Assembly (NCBI GenBank): GCA_017626045.1
Contig: JAGAJP010000069.1
Location: forward strand, 1-64,000
Reading direction: 5' to 3'
DNA: 64,000 bases
DNA from: Muribaculaceae bacterium
Lineage (GTDB): Bacteria; Bacteroidota; Bacteroidia; Bacteroidales; Muribaculaceae
This document shows positions 30,460 through 38,694 of the stretch, in pieces (within the stretch, counting starts at the first letter, position 1; every line of letters begins with the position of its first letter). A program made the translations under genes and the position numbers. The notes under the pieces were generated by a model. The model was not told the origin of the DNA and did no database searches. It was given only the letters and a program-made list of their open reading frames with translations.

Positions 30460-31173
30460 TTACTTTGTTTTCGTATGCTGGGTGCAATTGCATGAACAGC
30501 CGTTTTTGCAGATCTCTCGATTAGTGTTTTTTATGTCTGGGGTGTCATGAGATTCCCAGATAATGTCTTCATTTTTTATAACCATCTGCAATTTGCTTCC
30601 AATTCCTTGTTTTATAAACAGCTTGTTTTTCAGTAATCCGGCAACGGAAGATATGCCGTTGATCCATAAGTCTTCTCCAATAGGAATCCGGCATGAATCA
30701 TCGGGATATGCTACTATTTTTATTATGTCGTGATTCCCATAACTTTCATACTCATATCTTGACATACATTTAATCTTAAGTCCGGATGGAATTCTGACTT
30801 TGCCGTGATTGTGATAATCCGATATATTGAAATCATATATGCTCCATATTCTGGTCGTATCTCCAGGCTGAAGTCCGAAATCATACATAAGAAATATTTT
30901 TTCATCATCCTTGAAAGGCTTGAAATATATTTTGTTGCCTATTCGTTTAAGTGTTGTCATAAAAGACCGTGAATTTTCTTCTGTCGATTTCTCAACATAC
31001 ACATTCAGTTCACCGTTTTCCAGGACAAGCCTTTCTTTTTCTATGACAGGCTTAGCATCCATATTTTGTGTTCCTGTCATCTGGATAATCCAGCACGAGC
31101 CATCGGTGAATAAATCACCGCTAAATGCATTTAGACATACCAACAATTGTATTATAAGAACTAATTGTTTCAT
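30460..31173 (-). CDS. Secreted protein of unknown function, AT-rich
   Basis: The 237-residue product starts with a signal peptide (MKQLVLIIQLLVCLNAFSGD). I recognise no family. The mature part has tryptophan- and tyrosine-rich beta-type segments, a PGDTTRIWSIYDF stretch and a cysteine-rich end (CKNGCSCNCTQHTKTK, four Cys). The pattern LQPGDT, then LWINGISSVAGLL resembles secreted Bacteroides proteins whose family is unnamed. Its start codon shares one base with the stop of the upstream lipoprotein gene (TAATG), so the two are translationally coupled. Codon use is more AT-rich than that of the flanking hydrolases. Confidence 0.65.
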   Translation of the reverse strand: MKQLVLIIQLLVCLNAFSGDLFTDGSCWIIQMTGTQNMDAKPVIEKERLVLENGELNVYVEKSTEENSRSFMTTLKRIGNKIYFKPFKDDEKIFLMYDFGLQPGDTTRIWSIYDFNISDYHNHGKVRIPSGLKIKCMSRYEYESYGNHDIIKIVAYPDDSCRIPIGEDLWINGISSVAGLLKNKLFIKQGIGSKLQMVIKNEDIIWESHDTPDIKNTNREICKNGCSCNCTQHTKTK

Positions 31174-31415
31174 TATAAAGGAGGAGTTAAGGATACTGTT
31201 TCATCCCTGACTGCAAAATAGTATTCAGGAATAAACATCGATGATTTTACACTGAATACATTCCCGGAGTAGTAGCCATTACCAACTCCACCCCATCCCC
31301 AGTCACAATGAATGTATGAATCAATAAAATATTGCGATTCGTTTTGACAAGACATCAAAAGAATAGTTATTGATAAGAGCGTCAAAATGGACGCTCTAAA
31401 GAAAGAATTATTCAT
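31173..31415 (-). CDS. Small lipoprotein of unknown function
   Basis: This 80-residue lipoprotein has a signal peptide with lipobox LLMSC (cysteine at residue 22) and a short mature part with aromatic and glycine residues (DWGWGGVGNGYYSG). No family is recognised. It is coupled to the next gene through an overlapping TAATG. Together they make an AT-rich two-gene insert between the GH35 and GH2 genes. Confidence 0.6.
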   Translation of the reverse strand: MNNSFFRASILTLLSITILLMSCQNESQYFIDSYIHCDWGWGGVGNGYYSGNVFSVKSSMFIPEYYFAVRDETVSLTPPL

Positions 31416-31456
31416 AACGATTGTTGTTTTTTATTATGAAATGTTTTGGGGTATGT

Positions 31457-33514
31457 TTACTCTAAAATTGTGGCTATATCCACTCCGTAAACTTCTTCGC
31501 CGGTGGTGGTGTCGGCTTCCTCGGGGAAATACACAGGCATGTTCTCCTGTAGCGGTAGAATCCGCAGCTCGAGTTCGGTGGCGTCCTTCGGGAGTCGCCA
31601 AAGTCCCATGAGCATCGGGCGACCATTGTAGAAGTTGTCGGCTATCAATCTGCCGTTGCAGTAGAGGCGAGCCACGTCTCCGCGGTAGTTGATTCTCAGG
31701 AGCACGTTTTCCCTCTCTTCTGCTGCGGGAAGATTACTGATCCTGTATACAGCCGCGTTCTCGAAGTCCTTGTCTTCGGGTGATTCAGCCGCCTTGTTTA
31801 GTCCGATTGTGATTTTTCTTGGGGCTCCCGCCTCGGCTGTCTTTATGATTGTAGGTTTGACAGAGGGGAGGGCATCGGTCTCTTTTGCGGGAAGGAACAG
31901 GTGCGATGCTTCATCGGATGTGAGAAGGTAGATATTCCCGAATACAGGTTTGTCCGTTCCCTTGGGCTTTACGTTTTTCAGAATATTTTTGCCGACGGCG
32001 ATTTCCGTAGGCACGCCTGGAATCTGCTCCAGATATATCTTTCCGTCTCGGTTGGCGATCAGCTGGGCTGTGGCGTACTTTATCCCATCCATGTTGACCG
32101 GGAAGATGCACACCGTTCCCGCAGGTATCGTCATCGGTTTTGACGGAAATTTCACTCCGCAGAGGTCAAACCGTATTCCTTTCTTGTCAGAAAGGTTCTG
32201 CAGTCGCTCATAGTTGTTGACAAACACAAACCCGCTGTCGCCCGCTGACCGGTAGGAATATCTCAGGTGCGAGTCGTCGCCCTTTGCGATATCTTGTGGG
32301 GCCGGGAACGTCGCTTCCATCGGGGCGAGGGTCTTGCCATAGTCCTGCATGAAGAGGTGTAGCTTGCGCAGTGTGTAGTAGTGCGGATATGTCTGGCCGA
32401 ATTCTCCGAGCGGAGCCTGGAAGTCATAGTTCTTCACCGGCATGTCGTTGTAGTTGGTTGCCGGACTGCGCTGCACTTCGTTGAGGTATATGTCGCTTTC
32501 TGGATTGGTGCCTCCGTGATACATATAGTATCCGAGAAGGTTGCTTCCGCTTCCGAGTTTCACGACCGCAAGAGAGTACGCGTCTTCCGGATATATCCAG
32601 GGCCGGCGGTGGTATGCTCCCATCATTCCTCCTCCGAGTTCGCAGGTGAAGTAGGGATACAGTTCGTCGCCGCTTGTGATTTTTTCTTTCTGATCCTTCA
32701 ACTGTTCGCTGGCAATGGCGGTGCTGCTTCTGAAACTCTTGAAGTTGAATGCCTTGTAGTAGTTTCCGGCAGTGGGTTCGATCGACCGCTCCCAAAAACC
32801 GTCGGCATAGTCGCCATAGAGAGGAATCATCTCGCCGTATGGCACCGGGGTCTTCAGCTCAGGCCATCCGGTGCGCGTGTAAAACGGCAGATCGAAACCG
32901 ATGCTGTTTGCTATTTCCTTCAGTTTCATCAGATATGATCCGTGACCTCTGTATTCGTTGTCAAACTGGCACGCCATCACGGGTCCTCCGTCTTTCCACT
33001 GCAGTCCCTGGAGCTGGGTGAAAATCTGGCGGTATAGTTTTTCCGTGGCATCGAGGAATTCCGGATTCTCGCTTCTTGTCTTAATCTTCTTTTCGAAAAT
33101 CCAGTCCGGAATGCCGCCGTTTCTCACCTCGCCGTGGCAGAAAGGACCTACGCGGAGCACCACCGGCATACCCTCTTCCTTGCATATTTCAATAAACTTC
33201 CGGAGGTTTCTGTTTCCGCTCCAGTTGAAGACCCCTTCGTTTTGCTCTATATGGTTCCAGAATACGTAAGTGGCGATGATTGTCACTCCACCCTCCTTCA
33301 TCTTTCTGACCGAGGAGCGCCATTCGTTTTCCGGCAGTCGGCTGTAGTGAATCTCACCCATCACGGGCATCACTCTTTCCCCGTCAATGATAAGGCTTTG
33401 AGCATCCCACTTCACGTCCGGCATCACCGGCGATTCGGAAATGCCCGCATACGCCGATCCGCCACAAGTAAGTAATGCGGCTCCGGCAAAAAAAGACAGC
33501 AGTTTCATATTCAT
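31457..33514 (-). CDS. Glycoside hydrolase family 35 beta-galactosidase-like enzyme
   Basis: The 685-residue secreted protein has a signal peptide (MNMKLLSFFAGAALLTCGGS, then AYA). The TIM barrel shows VMGEIHYSRLPENEWRSSVR and YVFWNHIEQNEGVFNW, the GH35 opening. VLRVGPFCHGEVRNGGIPDW follows, with QFDNEYRGHG near residue 185 supplying the acid/base glutamate. Near residue 291 FTCELGGGM supplies the likely nucleophile. The acid/base motif in most relatives reads VENEYG, so the DNEY variant is slightly unusual. Two beta-domains follow. GH35 enzymes release terminal beta-galactose. It may head a four-gene run with the downstream lipoprotein, secreted protein and GH2. Confidence 0.87.
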   Translation of the reverse strand: MNMKLLSFFAGAALLTCGGSAYAGISESPVMPDVKWDAQSLIIDGERVMPVMGEIHYSRLPENEWRSSVRKMKEGGVTIIATYVFWNHIEQNEGVFNWSGNRNLRKFIEICKEEGMPVVLRVGPFCHGEVRNGGIPDWIFEKKIKTRSENPEFLDATEKLYRQIFTQLQGLQWKDGGPVMACQFDNEYRGHGSYLMKLKEIANSIGFDLPFYTRTGWPELKTPVPYGEMIPLYGDYADGFWERSIEPTAGNYYKAFNFKSFRSSTAIASEQLKDQKEKITSGDELYPYFTCELGGGMMGAYHRRPWIYPEDAYSLAVVKLGSGSNLLGYYMYHGGTNPESDIYLNEVQRSPATNYNDMPVKNYDFQAPLGEFGQTYPHYYTLRKLHLFMQDYGKTLAPMEATFPAPQDIAKGDDSHLRYSYRSAGDSGFVFVNNYERLQNLSDKKGIRFDLCGVKFPSKPMTIPAGTVCIFPVNMDGIKYATAQLIANRDGKIYLEQIPGVPTEIAVGKNILKNVKPKGTDKPVFGNIYLLTSDEASHLFLPAKETDALPSVKPTIIKTAEAGAPRKITIGLNKAAESPEDKDFENAAVYRISNLPAAEERENVLLRINYRGDVARLYCNGRLIADNFYNGRPMLMGLWRLPKDATELELRILPLQENMPVYFPEEADTTTGEEVYGVDIATILE

Positions 33515-33563
33515 GATCTTCAGGTTATAAAAAATCCATCGGCGGTAAAACCGGACGACACCG

Positions 33564-33571
33564 CAAAGTTA
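33564..33571 (-). promoter_or_regulatory. Probable -7 box of the GH35 gene
   Basis: TAACTTTG on the - strand lies 50 bases before the GH35 start. The -33 position (ATTT with 20-base spacing) is only partly matched. Confidence 0.5.
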
Positions 33572-33698
33572 CAACCAAAATCCCAATAATAAAATGTTTT
33601 TACCATTAAATTTGATGGATTATTTTACTGCCGGTTCAATACATGAAATTTCTGTACTGCACGTTGTCTTCTCCTCCAATGTCTCTTCCTCAAGTGTC

Positions 33699-33831
33699 GC
33701 GAAGCCAATTATGACGTGCTTTGCTTGAGCGTAGCTAATTAAGCATTATGAATTAAGCATTATGAATTATGCATTATGAATTATGCATTATGAATTATGC
33801 ATTATGAATTATGCATTATGAATTATGCATT
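33699..33831. repeat. Tandem GCATTATGAATTAT repeat with GCGAAGCCAATTATG core
   Basis: After the 15-base core GCGAAGCCAATTATG (33699-33713) comes about 95 bases of near-perfect tandem copies of a 14-base unit, GCATTATGAATTAT (33737-33831), running to just before the stop of the lipoprotein gene. The same core and unit occur at 51083-51160 and, inverted, at 58318-58452. The rest of the 320-base gap holds only the GH35 promoter. Confidence 0.85.
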
Positions 33832-33834
33832 ACT

Positions 33835-35919
33835 CTAAATCCACTGTCTCCAGTTGTCGCATGAAGTCTTGACAAAACGTCCGGTCCCGGTATTCCCGTA
33901 TCTCTTCACTATTGTCCTGAGGTTTCCGAGTATATAGTTGGCTTTGGCGCGAGCCTCGTCGCTCCTCAGCATGGCGAGTGCTTCCGACACCTCTTTTTCA
34001 TAGATATCCTCGGTTTCTCTGTGTCCGACGGTGGTGTCGTAGTCATACAGGAACCCATAGTGCTCTTCGGCGAAATTGTCTTCCCAGTATTGAAGGTCAG
34101 GCTCGAAGATGCCGACCCACCCCCGCCAGTATTGCGTCAATGCCCAACACTCCTCGAAGGAGTTGCGCCGCCCGATGGCATACATCAGCCGTGCTATGCC
34201 ACGCGCGTCGGCTGTCTTTCCGCTTAGCATTTGCTTTTTGTATCCAAGCATCTTGCGCGCGAAATCAAGTTTTGCCGTAGGATTGGATTGACAGGCGTGT
34301 CTGGCGGTGGCGTTTTCCCACTCCCAGGTGGTGTTGCCACCTTCGTATTCGTCCCGGAATGTATATGACCCCCAGCGCGACGGATAAAGAGTGAAGGGAT
34401 TGCGCGAGAGATAACCGTCCTTGTCGATGTTCATGCTTCGCAGATAAGGGAGGCTGACACGCGAGAGATAGCTTATGGCGCGGGCGTAGTTCTCCTCCCG
34501 GAGCGCGAGTGTCCCGATAAGCTCGTTGTAGTAGTCGGGGTCGGTGCATGCCTTCCGGCGCAGGAAGCGGTGAAGCGGGCTGGAATCCATGATGCGTCCG
34601 TAGGCGGCGGCAAGCTGCGAGCTGCTGATGCTTCCCATCATCTGAAACGACAGACTGCCATAGTCGATGTCAAGACCTTTCAGCGGGCTGAGCCGGAGGC
34701 GCGACGGGTCGAGTCTGTCGGCATACGATGCCAGTAGGATCGCTGTGCTATAGTCTTTCTTTTTCCAAAGGTGCGGCAGCCAGTCCACATAGATCACGTT
34801 GCGGCAAAGCCGTGTCCATTCTTTCGCGTCTACATTCAGCGGGTCGCATTTTTCCTCTATCCATTTCAGGTCGGATATAAGCGAGCTCCTGTCGCCTGTC
34901 CGTGCGTCGAGTTTCATCTTGTAGGCGTGAGCGAGGTCTTTTAGTTTCTGAGAGGAGAATTTATGGCTGAGGGCGCGACTTATCTCCATGCGCGCCTGCG
35001 GTAGTCTTGACATATACTCATTGTGGGTATAGGCAAGCATGAAATTCCAGTCACCGTAGTTTTTGACGCGTCTGTCTTTAAGCAGGCGCATGGCGATCGG
35101 CACTGTCCTGACCATGAAGAGCGTGTCGGTGGCGTGGGTTCTGACATACTCGATGAGTTGGGTGTTGCCCGGATTCAGCGTCGCCATCAGCTCTATAGGG
35201 TTATCGCCTGATATCGACCATATGTCGCCGGCTTTGGCAAACATGGTGTCGGCGCGTTCCTTTTCGCCGATGCGTCTCAGGCAGCCGGCGGCATACCGGC
35301 GAGCCATCCGCTTCATGAGGTTGCAGTCGGGGAACCCTGCAAACGCCGAGTCGGTATATACGATACATTCGGCATATCGCCTTGTGGCAAACAGCGCCCG
35401 CGTCACCTGCAGCGCATACCTGTCTTTGAGCCGTTCGCCACTGTACGCCCTGCACTCTGCGATAAGCGCGTCGAAGTCTTCTCCGTTGTCGCCGGAATCC
35501 CTGCTTTCGGGATAATACCATGGCGAGTTCATGTGGTCACGCAGTTTCTCTATCCTCTTGGCTAAATAGAGGAAGTCTGTCAGTTCCGTGTCCTTGCAGT
35601 TGGCGAGGTATGTGCGCATGAGGTTTCCCTCCGTCATCTCCCGTGTCGCAACATATTCCTGTACGCGTTCCGGCGAGTCATGATATACAACTTTTTCGAT
35701 GTGTGATGTCGGAATGCGCTCCGAGGTCAGTTTCTGCCATAGCCGCAGGTTCTCCTCTTTCTCGATCGAGGATGTCCCGGCTGTTGATCCGAATGGCAGA
35801 TAGAAAAATTCCGGAGTCGGGATAATCGGATTCCAGGGGCCGCACGCCGATGCCGTGATTGCCGTAGCGGCGGATGCACCCAGGATTATTGCCTTAAGAG
35901 AATATGCTGTCGATTTCAT
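33835..35919 (-). CDS. Large lipoprotein of unknown function, repeat-like helical
   Basis: I start at the ATG at 35919 because MKSTAYSLKAIILGASAATA followed by ITASAC gives a proper lipoprotein signal peptide with mature N-terminus CGPWNP, and 694 residues. A longer frame from 36000 would bury the signal peptide. The body is alpha-helical with Arg-, Ala- and Tyr-rich segments that look like irregular TPR-type repeats (for example TRALFATRRYAECIVYTDSA, GTLALREENYARAISYLSRV). No enzyme motif is seen. Its start overlaps the end of the upstream lipoprotein gene by 26 bases, so the two are coupled and likely form a complex in the envelope. Function unknown. Confidence 0.7.
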   Translation of the reverse strand: MKSTAYSLKAIILGASAATAITASACGPWNPIIPTPEFFYLPFGSTAGTSSIEKEENLRLWQKLTSERIPTSHIEKVVYHDSPERVQEYVATREMTEGNLMRTYLANCKDTELTDFLYLAKRIEKLRDHMNSPWYYPESRDSGDNGEDFDALIAECRAYSGERLKDRYALQVTRALFATRRYAECIVYTDSAFAGFPDCNLMKRMARRYAAGCLRRIGEKERADTMFAKAGDIWSISGDNPIELMATLNPGNTQLIEYVRTHATDTLFMVRTVPIAMRLLKDRRVKNYGDWNFMLAYTHNEYMSRLPQARMEISRALSHKFSSQKLKDLAHAYKMKLDARTGDRSSLISDLKWIEEKCDPLNVDAKEWTRLCRNVIYVDWLPHLWKKKDYSTAILLASYADRLDPSRLRLSPLKGLDIDYGSLSFQMMGSISSSQLAAAYGRIMDSSPLHRFLRRKACTDPDYYNELIGTLALREENYARAISYLSRVSLPYLRSMNIDKDGYLSRNPFTLYPSRWGSYTFRDEYEGGNTTWEWENATARHACQSNPTAKLDFARKMLGYKKQMLSGKTADARGIARLMYAIGRRNSFEECWALTQYWRGWVGIFEPDLQYWEDNFAEEHYGFLYDYDTTVGHRETEDIYEKEVSEALAMLRSDEARAKANYILGNLRTIVKRYGNTGTGRFVKTSCDNWRQWI

Positions 35920-36958
35920 TGGAAGTGTATTTAGAGAGGTTGCTTGAGTCAAGATGATATAATATGGTGGAGTGGGGTCTGAAGGCAAGTTCCTTTTCAA
36001 TCATCTGTTTTGTCTTCAAAATGTCGTCGATGGATGATGTCTCCTGGCGCACAATGTCTCCCTTGTGGATGAGCCGTCCGCCGGAGGCTATGTCATTGAT
36101 TGCCTCGTATGTGTTTTTCTCGCGTCTTGAGAATTGCGTGGAGTCCTGGAGGTCAATGCCGTTGAGAAGCCCGATAAACTGCCGCTTGCGGAAAAGCAAC
36201 TGCCATGAATATGTGGGATACGCCACGTCAAGATGAAGGGGATATGACGCGAGATGCTCGATGTAAGGTTTTACGTCTGCCGGGTCGATGATGGAGTTGG
36301 CGGCGTCCGGGTCGTTGAAACTGCCGGTGTTGTAGACCATCAGCACTCCGCAGTCTACCGGGGGCACCTCGCTTCTCAGTTGATGGAGTCTCACCGTGCT
36401 GCTTAGCCGCCAGTCAAGTTTCTCTTTCGCGATGCTGATTCTCACGGAGTCGCAGAGGTTGAAAAACGACTCTCTTGTCATTCCGGTCCAGTCGCAGTCG
36501 AGCTGGAGCTCGCCCACGTTGGGAAGCTCGTTGTAACTGCACATGTTCTTCACCCGCCTCACGATGTTTTCGGCGAGGACTCCTTCATGTCCGCTTACTT
36601 CCTTGAGCGCGTCGAGAGTGATATAGACGGTCGGTACGAATTCCTTCTCTTTCATCTGTTCCTTGAGCAGAAGGTAATCCTCGTCGCTTATCCTTACCGT
36701 GGCGTTGGGAATAGCCCTTTTGCCGGGATACGTCTCGTTCCGGTCGGCTATGACATCAAACATCCGCAGATACACCCTGCCTATGTCGTGACGCTCCATG
36801 AAAGCCTTGTCGGCACTGTCGGGAGCGAACGTCGTCTTCCAGTAATACACCGAGTTCATTTCGTCGTGGATCGGCTCCTGCGGCATCTCCTGCTTCTTGC
36901 CGCCACAGGCTGTGGCGAGGAGCAGAAGTACGCCTGCGGCATGGATAAATTTCTTCAT
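35894..36958 (-). CDS. Lipoprotein, possible TIM-barrel-like family, function unknown
   Basis: This 354-residue lipoprotein has a signal peptide ending LLATAC, with mature CGGKKQEMP. The central part has a strand NVGELQLDCDWTGMTRESFF followed by a helix and LDWRLSSTVRLHQLR. This recalls DUF3142-type glycosyl-hydrolase-like TIM barrels, in which an acidic strand precedes a "LSxT" strand. This is a weak resemblance. It is the first gene of a two-gene operon with the 694-residue lipoprotein and has a perfect promoter at 36981-37011. Both are probably anchored in the outer membrane. Confidence 0.65.
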   Translation of the reverse strand: MKKFIHAAGVLLLLATACGGKKQEMPQEPIHDEMNSVYYWKTTFAPDSADKAFMERHDIGRVYLRMFDVIADRNETYPGKRAIPNATVRISDEDYLLLKEQMKEKEFVPTVYITLDALKEVSGHEGVLAENIVRRVKNMCSYNELPNVGELQLDCDWTGMTRESFFNLCDSVRISIAKEKLDWRLSSTVRLHQLRSEVPPVDCGVLMVYNTGSFNDPDAANSIIDPADVKPYIEHLASYPLHLDVAYPTYSWQLLFRKRQFIGLLNGIDLQDSTQFSRREKNTYEAINDIASGGRLIHKGDIVRQETSSIDDILKTKQMIEKELAFRPHSTILYHLDSSNLSKYTSNEIDSIFS

Positions 36959-36980
36959 AAGTTTTTAGCTTTTTCTGATT

Positions 36981-37011
36981 CAAAATTATCATAAACAAAT
37001 CGCCCGGCAAA
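36981..37011 (-). promoter_or_regulatory. Promoter of the two-lipoprotein operon
   Basis: On the - strand TTTG (37008-37011), 19 bases, TAATTTTG (36981-36988) is a perfect promoter. The TTTG box lies within the arm of the upstream terminator hairpin. Confidence 0.85.
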
Positions 37012-37028
37012 CAGTTTTGCCGGGCGAT
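36989..37028 (-). terminator. Terminator after the phosphodiester-glycosidase-like gene
   Basis: ATCGCCCGGCAAA (36999-37011) and TTTGCCGGGCGAT (37016-37028) form a perfect 13-bp stem followed on the - strand by TTGTTTATG. It lies 40 bases after the stop of the upstream gene. Confidence 0.85.
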
Positions 37029-37067
37029 GTATGAAGTATGCTCCCTATTGTATGAAATGAAATCCGC

Positions 37068-37964
37068 TTACCGCCACACGAGGTAGTTTATGTTTTTTAC
37101 TTTTGTGTCCCAGGTGTTGCCCATCCTTATTCTTTCTCCTTCCGCTTCGGTATACTGTCCGTATGCCTTTCCGCCTACAAGATAGATGGCATTGCTCGCG
37201 CCGGCGTCGGCGAGTGCCTGCGAGAAGTCGTGAAACGTGACCCTTTCGTTGCTGATGACCACGCAGATCCTGCCGTTGATTTCGGCAAGGGCGCGCCTTA
37301 TAGACTTCCCTTTCGGCTTGTTTTCCACAATCTGGCCTCCCACCACGAGCGGATACTGCCTGAAGAAGTAGCCGTCGGCTGTGAGTGCCTGCTCAAAACG
37401 CGGGGTCGCATCGGCTACCCCCACGGTGACTTCGCCGTTGATGATTGAGCAGAATCCTGCCTTCGCCTCTCCTTTGCTCACGAGCTCTCCCTTCACGACA
37501 CACGACCCTACTATCTTGCCGTTGTCGCCACGGATGTCTGCCGCCTGAACCATCAGTACCGCCGTGGTGTCGTTTATTGCGCTGTTGCCGATCTCAAGCA
37601 CCGGAGTGGCGTTGAAGGGAGTCAGGATTGTCAGTCCCGTGCCGTTTACTGTCGTGTCGGTTCTTACGGTAAAGGGTACTCCCTTCACTGCCGGTTCATC
37701 GGCAGGAGTCGACTCTATGGCATTGACAGCGGGTATGACGGGTTGTTTCTGAACTGCCGCGATGTCTGTTTCTTCCTCCTCGTCGTCGGCAATCGAGAAA
37801 AATACTATCGTAGTGGCGGCTATGATTAAGAGAGATGCCGCCGTGAATATCCATACGGCGATCCGTTTCCGTTTCCGGTATCCTTTTTCCTCCTTCGGGC
37901 TGTTGCTGTCCGATGAGATGATGCGTATTTCATCATCGTTTATGTCAGAATCCCAGTGGTTCAT
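37068..37964 (-). CDS. Membrane-anchored phosphodiester glycosidase (NAGPA)-like protein
   Basis: The 298-residue protein has an acidic cytosolic start, a basic patch (YRKRKRIAVW), one membrane helix at about residues 36-56, and an extracytoplasmic domain. The domain contains GFCSIINGEVTVGVADATPR and YFFRQYPLVVGGQIVENKPK, followed by GRICVVISNERVTFHDFSQA and ADAGASNAIYLVGG. This order matches the NAGPA/DUF2233 family, in which a conserved aspartate/glycine core cleaves phosphodiester-linked sugars. The match is by eye. It overlaps the upstream LytTR gene by four bases (ATGA), so sensor and enzyme-like protein are made together. The substrate is unknown. Confidence 0.75.
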   Translation of the reverse strand: MNHWDSDINDDEIRIISSDSNSPKEEKGYRKRKRIAVWIFTAASLLIIAATTIVFFSIADDEEEETDIAAVQKQPVIPAVNAIESTPADEPAVKGVPFTVRTDTTVNGTGLTILTPFNATPVLEIGNSAINDTTAVLMVQAADIRGDNGKIVGSCVVKGELVSKGEAKAGFCSIINGEVTVGVADATPRFEQALTADGYFFRQYPLVVGGQIVENKPKGKSIRRALAEINGRICVVISNERVTFHDFSQALADAGASNAIYLVGGKAYGQYTEAEGERIRMGNTWDTKVKNINYLVWR

Positions 37965-38326
37965 TTGAGAGCCTCCTTTTCCAATAGGTCTTTCAGTGCC
38001 TTCAGCGCCTCTTTGGAGGCTGACACCTCACGTCGGAAGGTCCGGCAGTCGGAAAGAATCACTTTCTGGCGCGTCGGATTTATGAAGGCTATGAAATCCC
38101 GGTTTACAATCAAGCTTTTGCCGATTCTTATGAATCGGTTGTCGTTGCCGTCGAGCATCTCGGCGATACGCCGCTCTATCTGCCCGAGCTGAAGCGTCAC
38201 TACGAAGTCCTCCCCGTCAGCTGTGGTGATGGCGGAATAGTTGCCGTCGGCAGTGATATACACTACTGACTCCGTCGGCACACGGACCATCTCCGTTGAG
38301 GTTGTGAAGACAAGACATCGCTCCAT
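37961..38326 (-). CDS. Stand-alone LytTR DNA-binding protein
   Basis: The 121-residue product is a single LytTR domain without a receiver domain. STEMVRVPTESVVYITADGN YSAI forms the first strands, LQLGQIERRIAEML the first helix, and FIRIGKSLIVNRDFIAFINP the core DNA-contact stretch, with VSASKEALKAL at the end. Such single-domain members usually act as transcription regulators of adjacent genes. The -7 box TAACTTTG (38331-38338) lies only four bases before the ATG, so the transcript may be leaderless. It overlaps the membrane-bound NAGPA-like gene by four bases. I expect the two to form one regulatory-effector unit. Confidence 0.85.
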   Translation of the reverse strand: MERCLVFTTSTEMVRVPTESVVYITADGNYSAITTADGEDFVVTLQLGQIERRIAEMLDGNDNRFIRIGKSLIVNRDFIAFINPTRQKVILSDCRTFRREVSASKEALKALKDLLEKEALK

Positions 38327-38330
38327 ACTG

Positions 38331-38338
38331 CAAAGTTA
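38331..38338 (-). promoter_or_regulatory. -7 box directly at the LytTR start codon
   Basis: TAACTTTG on the - strand is followed by four bases and the ATG. In Bacteroidota transcription starts a few bases after this box, so the mRNA would begin at or near the AUG. No TTTG is visible at the -33 position. Confidence 0.5.
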
Positions 38339-38422
38339 CAACTTTTTTCCGACACTCCGCCCATAATTAAATTATGAAAAAGCGCCACTTCAAGAAAAAA
38401 TTTAAAAAAATCACATCAAATA

Positions 38423-38454
38423 TTTGCATGATTCAAAAAAAAGCAGTAATTTTG
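38423..38454 (+). promoter_or_regulatory. Promoter of tRNA-His
   Basis: TTTG (38423-38426), 20 bases, TAATTTTG (38447-38454): a perfect Bacteroidota promoter, about 60 bases before the tRNA. Confidence 0.88.
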
Positions 38455-38513
38455 CATTGCTTTTCGGGAGAGACCACGCGAAGCCTTTAGGGTGTCTCTC
38501 GATAAAGCGACAT

Positions 38514-38588
38514 GGTGGATGTAGCTCAGTTGGTTAGAGCGACGGATTGTGGTTCCGTAGGTCGTGGGTTCGAGCCCCATCTTCCACC
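38514..38588 (+). tRNA. tRNA-His (anticodon GTG)
   Basis: The anticodon stem ACGGA/TCCGT encloses TTGTGGT with anticodon GTG. An extra G at 38514 before the acceptor stem pairs with C at 38588, the G-1:C73 identity pair of histidine tRNA. The acceptor stem has one U-U mismatch. The D arm (GCTC/GAGC) and T arm (TTCGAGC loop) are normal, and CCA is not encoded. It is a single-gene transcript with a perfect promoter and a two-way terminator downstream. Confidence 0.96.
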
Positions 38589-38642
38589 CGCCTTCAGAGA
38601 CTCGAAAGTGGCTCCACACTTCGGGTCTCATTTTTTTGAAGC

Positions 38643-38672
38643 AAAAAAAATCCGGGCGAAAGCCCGGATTTT
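38643..38672. terminator. Bidirectional terminator, tRNA-His / TlpA-like gene
   Basis: ATCCGGGC and GCCCGGAT pair around a GAAA tetraloop, with an A-run on the left and TTTT on the right. It can end tRNA-His transcription from the left and the thioredoxin-like gene from the right. Confidence 0.9.
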
Positions 38673-38694
38673 CAATTTTCAATTCTCAATTTCA
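38670..38694. repeat. AATTGAGAATTGAAA-type repeat (short copy)
   Basis: TTTTCAATTTTCAATTCTCAA is a short copy of the 7- to 8-base periodic repeat also present at 39251-39294 and 51012-51061. It directly follows the two-way terminator. Confidence 0.6.

Noticed and set aside
27564..33514. Complete polysaccharide utilisation locus
   Set aside because: GH35 and GH2 enzymes are present but there is no SusC/SusD pair, no hybrid two-component or sigma/anti-sigma regulator. I therefore call it only a possible hydrolase operon.
33699..33831. CRISPR array
   Set aside because: The repeats are direct tandem 14-base units with no unique spacers and no cas genes nearby.
38416..38682. Short frames over tRNA-His on both strands
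   Set aside because: The cloverleaf of tRNA-His with promoter and terminator explains the region.
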